A DNA stretch of 64,000 nt from Onchidella celtica (Eukaryota; Mollusca; Gastropoda; Systellommatophora; Onchidiidae). The first letter of the stretch is position 1. The number at the start of each line of letters is the position of its first letter. Shown here one piece after another: positions 46,736 to 58,806 of the stretch. The position numbers and the translations under genes were made by a program. Under the pieces are notes generated by a model. The model saw only the letters and a list, made by a program, of their open reading frames with translations. It was not told where the DNA came from and made no database searches. The stretch is from positions 35,542,466 through 35,606,465 of the forward strand of contig OZ007579.1 in the NCBI GenBank assembly GCA_963931925.1, in the 5' to 3' direction.

Positions 46736-49456
46736 ACTAGCATTCAATTGAAAAAAAAAAAAATCTTGATAAAGACAATAAGCAAAATTGAAACAGAAAA
46801 GTAAATGACATACATAATGAATAGTAGTGCCTCATTTTGTATTTCCAGAAATTTAGTCACTTTGATAGTGCATAGGTCATACGTCATCATGCTGGCATTA
46901 TACATACATATGTATTACACATACGTATTAGGTCCAACATCAACTCCTTGATAGTAAATTTTCATCACCTTATAAGTATGTTTCTCCACAACGAGAATTT
47001 TAACTTTGGTAAGAAAACAGTTCCATGAAATCACTAATGTGTCTCTCTGCAACATGCGTCTTTTGGGGAGAGAAGTTTTGGATCCATCCAAACGTTGAAC
47101 ACAAGTTTACATCAAAGTAGAAGTAAAATCCGATAAAAAATTCTGTACTGCGAACAAAACCAGTAAGATTCTAGTGTTTCCTATAGAAGCAAGGTGGCAA
47201 AAAGTTCCAAATCTCTCTTGATATACATTTTGGTTTTTACGTGTATTCTGACACACTACGCATGTTTGATGAGTCATGTGCACCATGGCATGGGAACCCA
47301 TACCTCAAACCCAAATACTTATTAATTATATCTCACTTACGGTTGGACTTATAGTGTAGCTTATGCAGCTCAAAATTAAGGCCAAGATAGATTAATTTTA
47401 TCAACAAAATTCATAAAAGAAGTAAGTAGAGAGATTTCATTTTATGGCTCTACTGTCCATAGTTTTGGCCCACATTTTGACAGCCAATTTTTTGAAACAC
47501 GTCATGCTCTTGTGGTCTCTACCTTTCTGTATACTATTCATTTCACAAAAATGCTGCTTAATATAATAATGGCATACAGCATTTGAAGACTGCAGGGGAA
47601 GAACGTCAGTTGTCATACAATGTGAGTTATTTTGTTACCTTCCTCAATTCTTAGCCACTATCTTGATCCTCTCATACCGATTAAGTGAAAAACAAACATT
47701 GTCCAGCAATGGGAGCAAAATTAGACAAGGCATCCTCTGTTGAACCTATGGACTTTCAAATTTTTAAAATGCAAATGTCTCCAAACCTTCATTTTGTAAC
47801 AACTGATGTCCCCCCCCCCCCCCCCCCCCCTGTCATCTTCATTTATGACTATGCATGGCATCTCAAACCTCGCATAACAATTAACAGGCAAAACAATGCA
47901 ACTGACACTGACACACTGACACTGGAAATAGGCCACAGCTCTCATAGTCACTGACAGACAGAAAAGAAAATGGTGAGCAATGACAAAGTAAAAAAACAAA
48001 ACCAGCTGCTCACAACCAGATTTATTAAACAAATAAACTACAACAGAGTTTTGCACAATGCAGAAATAAGTAATAAAGCGTGTAATCATAACAATGCACG
48101 ATGAGTGCACAATGTGCACACAAGATTTTTCCCTCTCTATACCCCTCCCCCACACTTCTTTCATTCCCTCCAAAACTTCTCCCTCCCTTTCTCTATATCT
48201 GCTCTTCCAAACTCTGTCTCCCCCTTCCCCATCTGTCTCTGTCTCTTCTCCTTCATTTGTTCCCTTCTCTCCCCTTTGTAAATTATGATCTGATTAGAAA
48301 AACATATTAAAAGAAAAGGTCTATGGCCATAAAGTAGATAAAACACTGAAATGTGTTCATCTTGAACAGGAAAACAATCTCTGAACAGCCTACTCAGCAT
48401 ACAATAGGCTTACACCATGCACTAAAGTACATAATTTATATATCCCTGTATATTGGGCATGTTTAGAAACAGGCTCAGGCAAAATCGCTTCAATGTTCTG
48501 CTGTTCGCGATTTAACAATGCGACTGTCAAATGTTAAAAGTTCTTATTCACCACAAAATATGAGATTAATATGATCACTACCTGCCTTGGACCTGACAGT
48601 GTCTGTATTTAACTGTATTTTTATTTAATGGCAAAATACTGTACTTTCTGTGTGACTTTGCATCTCTGCATAATCCTGTCTTTGGGTTTGATTGGCCAAG
48701 AGCAGTAAACATGAGCAGTCCCACATACAGACCTACCTAGCAACATAGATATCAATCCAATCTATTTACCATGAAAAGAATGTAATTTACTCCTGTGTGA
48801 AAAAGAGTAGATTAGACAACAAAATACATGTAAATATAATATCCGTTTTTCTTGACCACTCTTCTGATGTGGCTTTTCAACACTTATTAAACAATAATAT
48901 GCCAACATTCTCAGGTCAGCAATCACTTTCAAATTTCATGTCCATTCATTAAGTATCTAAAATGAACCAAACTACTGATATAATCAGGCTTCAAACATAT
49001 TTATCATTGCTTTCAATTTTTCGATATTAAAATAGATACATGTATATCCACAATATGACAGCAATATCATAAACTCAAAATTGTCTCTGTAAAGCTTCAT
49101 ATCCTTGGAAAAATAAATATTTGGTGAAATGGTGACAGATTGTATACAAATCAACCACACCAATTTGATCACAAAAATATCTCAACATGGAGACTGATTG
49201 GAATATTACTTTCTGCTTTGGACAGTACTCTGAATGTAAACTCTAAAATGTAGGCAGATGAAGACCTGGACTAGGACTACAAGGAAAATCCATTGTGCAG
49301 GCTTTGGTTTCTTCAACTCCCAATGTTTGGATCACAGCCATATCAATCCAACTATCACATTTAATATTTATCAACATGTAGGCCTACACATAAGTACAAT
49401 ATTTTCATTCAACAATTTTCATCAACTGAACTTTAGCAAACACAATCATGCAATAA
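46736..49456. other. Downstream of gene C; no gene seen
   Basis: It contains a C-run (47812-47830) and a CT-rich stretch (48127-48275) that makes false frames. No exon or RNA gene is recognised. It probably includes the 3' UTR of gene C. Confidence 0.5.
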
Positions 49457-52400
49457 TTATACAGTTGTTTTGCAGACTAGCAGTACTGTACCACTTGAGC
49501 TTATTTCATTTTCTACATTATACTCTAAATGTCTTCTTTTGTGTGCAGTCAACCGATAATTTCGGGAGAATGCTGCACCACAAACATCACATATGTAGGG
49601 TTTTTCCCCAGTGTGTTTTGTCTTGTGTTTTATCATATTGCTCTTCAGTGAAAAAGTTGCTTGACACACATCACATGGAAATGGCCTTTCCCCTGCATGC
49701 TTTCTGTTATGATTTTTTAAATTTTGATTTGTAGAAAAAGCTGCCCCACACGTTTCACATTTAAACGGCTTTTCTCCTGTATGTATTCTCTTGTGCGCTG
49801 TCAAATTGAAGTTTTCAGAAAAAGTTGCTTGACACACATCACATTTGTATGGCTTTTCTCCCGTATGTCGTGTTTTATGTGTTTTCAGACTGCGATTTGT
49901 AGAAAATGTTTCCAGGCATATATCACATTTATGAGGTCTTTCTCCTGTATGTATTCTTTTATGAACTGTCATACCAAACTTCTCAGAGAAAGTTGCCTGA
50001 CACACGTCACATTTGTATGGCTTTTCACCTGTATGTATCTTGCCATGTCTCGTCAGATCACTTTTTTGGGCAAAGCAAGCTTGACAAACATCACAGTTGA
50101 ATGGTCTTTCTCCTAAATGTACCCTTTTAAGACTTTTCAAATTACATTTACTAGAAAAAGTCGATGGACACTCATCACACTGAAATGGTCTCTCCCCTAT
50201 ATGTAATATTTTATGCGCAATCATGCTGAGTTTTTGGGTAAAAGTTGCTTTACATACATCACATTCAAATGAGCCCTTGGTTGTATGCCCCATTATGTGT
50301 CTTGCCAAATATCGTTTTTGAGAAAAAGTTGCTGGACATACATCACAGCTGAAAGGTTTCTCACCTGTATGTCTTTGTTTGTGAGTTTCTAGGCTTATTT
50401 TTTGACGAAAACCTTCTTGGCAAATATCACAAGTGAATGGTTTTTCACCTGTGTGTTTTCTTCTATGAGTTTCCAAATTGCCTTTTTGAGAAAATGCAGC
50501 ATGACATACATCACAGCTGAAAGGTTTCTCACCTGCATGTTTCCTTTTGTGGACTTCAAGAACATTTTTCTGTGAAAAAGTGGCTTGACACACATCACAT
50601 CTGAATGGCCGTTCCCCAGTATGTGTTCTGCTATGTCTTGTCATACTACATTTTTGAGAGAAAGTTGCTCCACACATGTCACATTTGTATTTGTATGGTT
50701 TTTCTCCAGACTGTCTTCTCTTGTCATTTTCCACATAGAAGTTTGTAGACAGTGTTGCCTCACACACATCATATTGCATCAACATCAATCCAGATTGTGA
50801 ACCCAGAATATTTTTGTGAATGGCATTCAACTTGGACTCGGCATCACAATCTTCAGCCTGGAAACACTGACTTTGTGACGCACATTCTTTCTTAGATAAT
50901 TTGACATTATTGGGGACTTTCAGACTTGAACTGTTTGTCAGTAGGCCTATTCCAGGAACATTTGAGACATCGGCTGCCAGGACAATGACAAACAAAACCA
51001 ATAATTGCTGCATGTACAATGCAAAATTACCCTGATCAACATATAAATCTTACCTCTGAGAAAGGAGAGAGAGGGAAAAGGTTATACTATAGATTTGCTA
51101 TTGATCCCTGTCTTTTATATATATTTTATATATATATATCTAATACTGTGCTTTCAATATCCCCATCACTAGATAAAAAAGCTCCAATAAACATCTAAAG
51201 CAGCAATTTAAAGCAGCTTTTTTAAGAGTAAAACATTCATTAAGGCCGTGCGTCCACTGGGCTTTATTGCTGTTGCGTGTCCCGGCAAAGATGCAAATTA
51301 GCCACTTTTTGCTTGTTTGCAGCAGAGTTTACCGTGCTGCAGTATTTTAGCACATGCACCATTTTCGCTGGCCGCCGAAACACGATCGATTCGCTCGTCA
51401 GTTTTGTTCAAAACCCAAGAATTTCCTCATGTAAGTAGGCCTACATTTCTGATTTACCATGGCTATTATATTGTTGAATGTAACTCCAGCTGAAGCATTT
51501 TTTAAAATAAAATGGATTCCTAGTATATTTTCAGCGGCTAACACCCAATCTAACTTTGGGCCCAAACCTAGGTCAAAACAACAGTGCCTTTTGTACAAAA
51601 TAATAGTAGGTTACATGGCAGGCCACAGAACTTGAGACGGTTTTGTTTTACTAGGTCATGCTGGTGTGTTAGTTGTTGCTACAGTTGTTTCGTCTATCAG
51701 TATATTAAATTTGATGTTGTTGTCTTTCTGTTACTTTTTGTGGCGTTGTTTCTTTTCTGATCGTATTCTTGCATATTTGGCTTTTGGTTTTGTTTATGAG
51801 GAGGAGGAGGGAGAGGTAACCACATGGAAAGGAGCAGGCGTACAAAATGACAACTCGTGTATGAATGCATTCACTTTAATTTATATTCTAGGTTATATCT
51901 TTGTTTAAAAGCCTCCACTTTCTCAAACCATCTCATCTATAATTTATCACCTAGATCTTCATCTCTGTCTTGAGCCGTCTTATCCACTTCTCCAGAAAAA
52001 CACAGCTATGCCAAAACAGATACCCATAGAGATAGCTGAATCACTGATTCACACTGTGCAAAAAAGAGAAGTTCTGCACAATATCAGGAGCGAGGGCTAC
52101 AAAAAATAGAAAAGAAACAGAGCTGACATGGGAAGACGTTGCAGATGAACTTCAGCATGATGGTAAGACATATTTTCATTCAACGTGTGCTGATTGAGCT
52201 TGCTTTAGAGAGATCAAGTTTTTTTCCATGAGAGAAGCAAATGCCATTCTAACACTGAGAGCTTCTTGGTTTGGACGACCCACATGAGGCCTTGGGTCGA
52301 TTGGCTGCAGTGTTTCACCTTCAGTGAATTGTAAATCACTCGCAAAATCCTTTCCTTCACTCCTTCTAACATAATTATGCAGAACACAACACGCCAAGGT

Positions 52401-55400
52401 GATTAACTGGGCATGTTCTGGGGTCATCTGTAAAGTAGTTTGCAAAGCCCCCCACTTAGACGTCAACATCCCAAAAGCACATTCAACAACTCTTCGTGCG
52501 CGTGAATGTCTGTCATTGTAAATTCTCCTGGTGTCATTGAGATCTCTTCTTGAAAATGGTCTCATAAGATGCCGAAGAAGAGGGTAAGCTTCATCACCAA
52601 GAAAGACGAAGGGAAGTGGTTCTGATCCAAAAACTGGCGCATCTTCGGGAAGCGGCAGTTTAGCTTCAGTGAGTGCTCTTCCAAAGGAGGAATATTTGAA
52701 CACTCTTGCGTCACAGTGTCGGTCGTAACTGCCAACGTCTATGAATTGGAATAATCCGTCCGCATCAGCCACAGCTTGTAAAACAATAGAGTTATAGTTA
52801 AAAAATTGACTTCCAGAGAGGTTAGGGCATTTCAGTTTAATATGCTTTCCATCTATTGCCCCAATGCAATTAGGAAACTGCCACAACTCAAGGAATCTCT
52901 GGGATACTTCAATGAAGGACTCTGAAGTTGGCTGAGGCATTTGTAATGGTCCAAGACGCTTCCAAATGGCATCACAAACATCATACAAGGCTTGTCTGGC
53001 AGTTTTGTTGCCTACCCTGAATTGATAATGTAGGCTCTGAAAACTTTCTCCTGTCACCAAAAACCTAGAAAGAAAGAAATTAATAAAAGGAGGGAATTTT
53101 TTTTTTATAATCTGGAACCACCACCATTATCATCATCATCATCATAAGTACCACTGCCACCATCACCACTACCTTCTTCTTCTTCTTCTGTTGAAAGAAT
53201 AATGATATCATTTCTCTCCAATTTACTTCCTTTTGCACATCTTTTCAGTTACCTTCTGTAGACGACCTGAGCAACATTAAGGGGTACTTTTAATAGGATA
53301 CTGGCCCAGATGACATCTGTGCCGAGTGGGTCTGGTGTCTCAAAGCAGCCCAACTGGTATTTGTTTGAACAAATGCAGTTCCTCAAGGAACATGTGGCAC
53401 ATGGCCAGTTAATGGGGAACTTAGAAATAAGCCAGGAGCCAACCAAGGTGGAGGGTCCAAGTCAGGACACTCAGCTGACAGAGCCTGCAGTCGAGAACCC
53501 ACAGATTCAAGACACTGTGACTGAACAAGAAGGCCCAGCCTGATGCCACGTAAGTGGATGCCCAATCACACACTTCAACGCAGCAGTCACAACCTTCCAC
53601 TGCAAGCACCAGCAGTAAAATGAAAAGAAAAGAAAGGGATAAGGGTTAATACTCACCTCAATGAGAGCATTAACTTGAGTTCTGGCGGGATTGACTTTCT
53701 GAAGTTGGTGTCTGGTTTTGATATGTCATCTCTGATTTCTGTGAGTAGAGACTTGAATAATTGTATGGACATTCTACAGTAGTTATAGAATTTCTGTTGG
53801 TCGTCTTTGAGCTGGGGCATCAAGCAAGCATACGCTCCCAAACTGTCTCTCTGTCGGTTGATCTGATGAACCCAACATTTTCTTCTACTTTTGTACCTTC
53901 TGTACAACTTCAGCAGTGTGTAAAGTTTGTAGAGCTCATACACCTGAATAACACTGTTGAGATCACCATCCATGCTTGTATTACTGATCTCTAGAAAAGG
54001 AAAACAACACAACGGCAAATACAGTAGGCCCTACACACATCTACGTCTCCGTTCAAATTTATGTGACATCAGAGACAATGGTGACACACGGCTCTCTGTC
54101 TGGCTGCAAGAATTGCGCTGGTGAACATGGGCAGACTTTTGCTTGCCAAGCAACACGAATTAAGTCAAACCTTTCCTGTTTGCCACAAGCAAAAATAGTC
54201 CAGTGGACGCACAACCTAATATCATCTGACAATGAAGTTTCTCGAGTCTCAATTATCGTGTTCCCTGATCCATACCTCTGATTTTATTCAGACACTGAGT
54301 AAACAATGCTATTTGTTGGATTACAGAAGCAATACAACCTACGAGTACAGAAAAGGGACACTTTACCCAATACACAGAATTTCACTGATTACTTTCTTTG
54401 ATCAGCATGTCATGATCAGCTATGACTGAGAATGAAAACCAATTATAACCAGTGCAACCCTCTGATGTGAAAGTTTAAATTATAATTATTGTCTGTTCAG
54501 AAATTTGTGCTCCTCATCTGAAAGCTATTATCTTGCAGCCTTTGCCTGAATGTATTGAAAGGTGGTGTGTGTGGGTTGCTGGTCATCCATGACTTGAATA
54601 AACTATTTTCATCCTTTGAAAACCCATCTTATTTCCTGTTTTGCTTCATTAAGTTATGTAAAAAAAATTCCTTCGGGCTGTCAGGATAGAAATTTAGCAG
54701 TGTTACAAACATAAAGACACCATTTCTGTTCAAAAAGGTACACACTTGAGGCATACATTTTGTAATATTTCAAAAAGACAAAAGAAACCCAATGCTTTGA
54801 GAATCTCAAGTTGCCTGTGGATTTACCGATCAGAAAATCTTTTGGTCATGAAAAATCTAAGATTGCATGCAAAAAATTACTGCAATACACAATCGGTTTT
54901 TGAAAAAATTGCAGGAGACAGAGGGCATGCGTTTTTGAAGCACTATAACATTTTGTAACCTCCACATCACTTACCCACAGATCTGGTCAATGACTTTGTC
55001 CCTTCTGCTTCCCTTATTTGATGCAAACTTGTCTTGTGGTCACTCAGTTCTACTGGACCTTTGCTGGAGGTATTGGCTGGCACAGACTCCTGTTTAGATT
55101 GACAGAACAGACAAATGAAATAGCATCATAATTTGCTGTAAAAATGCAGTTTCCGCTTATCTTAACATCCTTTTGTAAATGCTCTGCCTTGAGATGGCCC
55201 GTCCCTTCTTTAATAGCACAAATGATTCCTCATAATTTGGCAGGTTATTTCATTCTTTGATCAACATAGAATGCTCTTATATCAACATACTTCTACTAAA
55301 ACACTGAGCACTGATGTAAAGGTACAGCTCCTTGCCTTCACTGACAAGCAGTTTGCTACATGAGATGAACACAAAATCATACAAATTTATAAAAATTTAA

Positions 55401-56950
55401 GAGGTGTTTGCTGTTCCACTTATATCCCACTGATACTTAAAACTTTTGCTCCACTGTTACCAACAAGAAAAAAAAATGTTACAATAGGACACTGTAGTGT
55501 ATCTTTATCTTTGAATGTTCAGCTGCATATAGACAATATAGTTATTCCAAAATGTACATTTGTATTCAATTTAATTAACAACAATGCTGAACATTTGAGA
55601 ACTATTCAAACTTGACACATAATCTGTTATTTTTGATGTGGGGAAAGCAGTACATTAAATCTCAAAAGTGCCTCTTTATGAAATACTTTTGCCTTCCTCA
55701 CACATTCCCATGCACATCTTTTGCAGTAAATTTATCAAGGTGTTTCTCGTGTGGAACAATATTCTACAAAAACAAAAATTTTTTTTTTAAATGACTGAAA
55801 ACAGACCATGCCAAAAACCTGAATAACTGACAAACGGTTTACTTCCTTGTACCTGCTTATACTGATCACAGTTCCACCATTCTTCAGCCTTCACTTCTTT
55901 TTTGGCTTCAGGAACCGGAGATTCTATGGGATTTCTTTTCGTTGAAGAACGTACAGTATCATCATCAGAGGTATATTCATCTATGACAGGTTTCTGTTTG
56001 AACGAAAATAAATTACAGTAAGTGTAAAATAATAATACTAAACCAAATCCATTGTTCTACACCTCTTGCTGGAGATCACTGAGATCCTGACAGTTATTGA
56101 GATAACTGCGCTGACATTTGGTACAAATTCTGATCTACAATTTACGATTATTGAGAAGAAATATGGCGGAGATGTTCAAAGTTTGCCGACCTGCTGACAC
56201 TGTTCTGGTTTCCCCCCCACTTCCCTCTTGACTTCATGTTAATAAAAAACTGTAGGATAATCCAGCTGTCCAGTTCTTATACTTCCAATAGCATTGTTAT
56301 CACATCCAGTAACTTCTTTAACAAGTTTCTGATGATGTTTAGAAAGAGAAGAGATAGATATTTTAAAAACGAACTGTTTTTACATTTAATTGCATGAATA
56401 TGGCAATTCGCTTTCAGAGTCCATCTGGATTTGAAGTGTTCAATTTGAAAGTAAATGTCATGGGCTGGGAGAGGCAAAGTTTATCCTGTTAGAAAGCCTT
56501 TAAATATTGAAAGATAGCTAGTGGTAAAGACAGCTTTAGTGGGTATTCACTTTAACTTAGAAAAGAGGCTAATAAGCACTAAAGTAGGGGAAACTAATAT
56601 TTAAAAAATAACAACAACCAACAAACAGCTCTGAGTCTAATAGTAATACTAATCCACATTTAAAATAAAACAACGATGAATAATTTCCCACAATGTCATT
56701 TGTCTGAATTTTCCCTGCCCAGCCTGTCAGTCCAGTTCTGTATACCCCAGCAGAATCTAAAAGTAAGATAAAATACAACAACATCTGTTCTGTTTACCTT
56801 TCCACCGTCTTGTTCATGGTAATTATCATCTATGACCTCTCTTTTGATAACATCATATAATTGTGATGTGTACTGTTCTGTTATTTCATGTGTGGATGAC
56901 ATGGCAGCCTCAGCGTCTACTTTTATGTATGGAGACCTAATAAGAGACAT
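49457..56950 (-). CDS. Gene C: acidic linker plus 14 C2H2 zinc fingers
   Basis: Four exons join in frame: 56950-56798, 55993-55853, 55089-54975 and 50973-49457, giving 641 residues from ATG 56950 (MSLIRSPYIKVD, conserved with an internal ATG of gene A). The sequence at 56937-56938 also fits an acceptor (TTATTAG), as in gene A, so an upstream exon may exist; I found none up to 64000. The linker matches gene B (LYDVIKREVIDDNY, STKRNPIESP). The last exon has a degenerate half finger and 14 tandem C2H2 fingers. Finger 7 has lost its first zinc-binding His (NLKSLKRVH), and the finger 5-6 linker is altered (TTKGSF). The linker exon equivalent to A exon 4 is broken and must be skipped. Intron 50974-54974 hosts a Harbinger element. 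A nuclear DNA-binding role is expected; the target is unknown. Confidence 0.85.
52008..53543 (+). pseudogene. MADF-domain second gene of the Harbinger element
   Basis: Exon 1 (52008-52162) starts MPKQIPIEIAESLIHTVQ and continues, after a 1-base insertion in an A run near 52103, as ETELTWEDVADELQHD to a good donor. Exon 2 follows an acceptor TCTTTTCAG near 53249. After a frameshift it reads LRGTFNRILAQMTSVPSGSG, then PNWYLFEQMQFLKEHV, with an acidic tail ending at 53543. This is a MADF DNA-binding domain split by one intron. Harbinger elements carry such a Myb/MADF partner, which brings the transposase to DNA and the nucleus. The two frameshifts make this copy a pseudogene unless the homopolymer one is an assembly error. 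Confidence 0.7.
52176..53973 (-). CDS. HARBI1-like Harbinger transposase (DDE_Tnp_4), 2 exons
   Basis: Exons 53973-53657 and 53064-52176 join in phase 2 to give 401 residues without a stop; the junction reads LSLRFLVTGESFQSL, a family hallmark. Exon 1 holds the N-terminal helical region (YRRYKSRRKCWVHQINRQR). The catalytic DDE triad is visible: Asp177 in GAIDGKHIKL, Asp263 in FLGDEAYPL and Glu300 in RVVECAFGML. It would cut and paste the surrounding element at TAA-type targets in the nucleus. I chose ATG 53973 because an acceptor-like TTTTCTAG lies just before it. The single intron contains exon 2 of the MADF gene on the opposite strand. A domesticated role is not indicated, since the element ends are intact. 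Confidence 0.88.
55130..55310. repeat. Copy of the shared ZNF intronic repeat
   Basis: AGCATCATAATTTGCTG, then CTTATCTTAACATCC, then GCCCGTCCCTTCTTTAATA align with gene A intron sequence at 20098-20280 at the same distance from the following exon, so this is shared ancestral intron. Confidence 0.5.
56191..56328 (-). pseudogene. Broken linker exon of gene C
   Basis: It aligns with gene A exon 4 and gene B 38090-37935 (KLVKEVTGCDNNAIGSIRT, then HEVKREV and KPEQCQQ), has a good acceptor, and would be phase 0 at both ends. It has lost several codons, gained an in-frame TAA (VFY then stop), and its donor is GTCGGC in place of GTAGGC. Skipping it keeps the frame, so gene C can still be expressed without it. 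Confidence 0.78.
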
Positions 56951-57017
56951 AACGCTGAACATTACCCAAATAAATCAAGAAAATCATAACTCAAGCCACT
57001 GCAGCTGCATGCCATGA

Positions 57018-58023
57018 TTGGTGCCAGTATATATAGTCAATGCATTAGGTGCGGTCACGAGGCAGGAAATGGTAAATGCTGGAAAGTAAACAAAGTCCAG
57101 CGAGCTTCTGACTGGCTCAATTTAACCACTGAACGTTTGGCTTGTCAGTGAACACTTAAAATTCTCTCTCAGTTAATCTGTGCTAGTCAGAACACTTTTC
57201 ATGTGTAAGCATCAACTGCATGTCTGTGCGGTCACCTGTTGGTGGTGCAGTCACAAGTTGCTGGCCCTGCAGTCACCTGCATGTAAGTGCCATCAGTGCA
57301 TGCTCTCTGTGCGATCAATATCAAAATAGATCTGATAATCAACCTTCCCATTCTCCTCTTTTCTTCTTCCCACTCTTTCTCGTCCTCATGCTGGCATTTT
57401 GCCTTATTTTTGTGGGCTGCTCTTCATCACCACACGACACACCCACTTCTTTTTTCTACCTTCCCTTTCCTTTGGCTTTTCCTCTGCTAACTTTCTTTCT
57501 TTCTTTTCCTCTGCTCCTGGCTCTACCTTCTGTTTCTTCTCACCTTCTTTCTTTCCTGCTTTAAAAGGAGGGAGAACTGTTCTCATACAATTTAAGTCAC
57601 TGAATTTACTAGTATAATACTATCTAGACCTATTCTTTGATCAAGTTGCAAAATGCCTTGAAGTATAGCCTAGATGTATTTGGATTTTACCACAATATTA
57701 CTCTTTTTTTCTCACTAAATTCAGTTGTTTACTACTAGCTGGTATGCAGTGGCTCTGAACTCTTGTTTTGAATACATCATGTAATCATATTAATAATAAA
57801 TAATAATGGCGTTAGTGATCCCCCCAGTTGATGCAAACACAACACTGTTGTCACACTGCAGTTACCAGTGACTGCACCTCATGCAGGGTGTCAGATGAAT
57901 GCATGTCAGTGCAGTCAGTGCCATTATTATACAGTGCATAATCACGCTCATAATAGGCCTACCCAGAAAACCTGTAATTGTAATTTTTAATGAAAATCCA
58001 CCCAAAGTAGGGCTCTAGAAGTG
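57018..58023. other. 5' flank of gene C; no gene recognised
   Basis: It contains a CT-rich stretch (57352-57560) giving false frames, and AT-rich sequence. I looked here on the minus strand for an N-terminal DNA-binding exon of gene C and found none. Confidence 0.45.
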
Positions 58024-58370
58024 AAATGCGGTCCCTGCGTCTGGGCGGATTCGAATACTGTATTCCGAATCGATAAGCAGCGGTGAATACACTGAGGGAG
58101 GAGTACCTTAGGCTACTCGAGCGCCACTTTGTCAGATTGATAAGTAACGACGTGAGGGTCTAGTCAGTTTGTATCATCGAGGCCGTAGGCCGATGTTCGT
58201 CTGGGCAGTAGTCAGATTGACATATCAGGGAAAGCCCCCGGGGTAGCTATGTATCATCTCTTTTAGCATCTGGTCTTTGGCGCTCGAGTACGGAACTCTT
58301 TCCTCGATACGCGGAATCGATTCCGGCCACACGCAGGTAAAATGGCGAACGAGGCGACGGGACCGCATTT
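58024..58370. repeat. Candidate fold-back MITE (347 bp)
   Basis: The ends are inverted (AAATGCGGTCCC and GGGACCGCATTT), and a second inverted pair lies inside (TACTCGAGCGCCA near 58113; TGGCGCTCGAGTA near 58277). It is CG-richer than its flanks and carries internal repeats of GTCAGATTGA. No target duplication is obvious. Confidence 0.55.
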
Positions 58371-58556
58371 ATCTGCTAGTACCAGAGTGTCCAGAGCACT
58401 TCTGTGAGCTTACACCAGACCACTACATGGAGAAAACTGTAGGGTCACATATTTACCTTTGATTCAAAGTTTGAACTCAAGATGGAAGTTGCGCGGACAC
58501 AAAACTTAGGAAAGTTATCCAAGGCAAAATACAAGCTTAAACTTATGTTGTGATAT

Positions 58557-58806
58557 CGGAAGGTCTTCCGCCCGTCCGCGCCAGTCAAGAAAACACAACT
58601 ACCCCAGCCCCTTTTCGCCTGATTAGTCAATTTGACTACCGCCCATTGATACAAACTGACTAGATCTAGACCTTCACGCCCACAGGTCCATCTGACCATT
58701 CCAATGCAGGTTGTTTAAGCTTAGATCTAGATCTAGATCTATATCTTAATCATATTATGTTTGTTAACTTTTTGGTAAGTGGCGCGGACGGGGGGAAGAC
58801 CTCCCG
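58557..58806. repeat. Inverted repeat pair
   Basis: CGGAAGGTCTTCCGCCCGTC then CGCGCCA (58557-58583) is inverted at 58780-58806, with about 200 bases between. It may be another MITE or a folded regulatory structure. TCTAGA repeats lie between the arms. Confidence 0.6.

Larger units (their letters stand above)
51244..54216 (-). mobile_element. Complete PIF/Harbinger DNA transposon (2,973 bp)
   Basis: The terminal inverted repeats read GGCCGTGCGTCCACTGGGCT and GGTTGTGCGTCCACTGGACT. The 3-bp target duplication is TAA (51241-51243 and 54217-54219), the usual Harbinger target. It encodes a HARBI1-like transposase on the minus strand and a MADF-type second protein on the plus strand. It sits in the last intron of gene C. 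The defined ends, exact duplication and open transposase frame point to recent activity. Confidence 0.92.

Noticed and set aside
47107..47301. Possible piggyBac C-terminal cysteine domain (TCVVCQNTRK)
   Set aside because: Only one CxxC pair, and the downstream Cys/His pattern does not follow. No piggyBac core or TTAA ends nearby.
53310..53543. Stand-alone plus-strand gene
   Set aside because: Better explained as the second exon of the Harbinger MADF gene (PSGSG...NWYLFEQMQFL).
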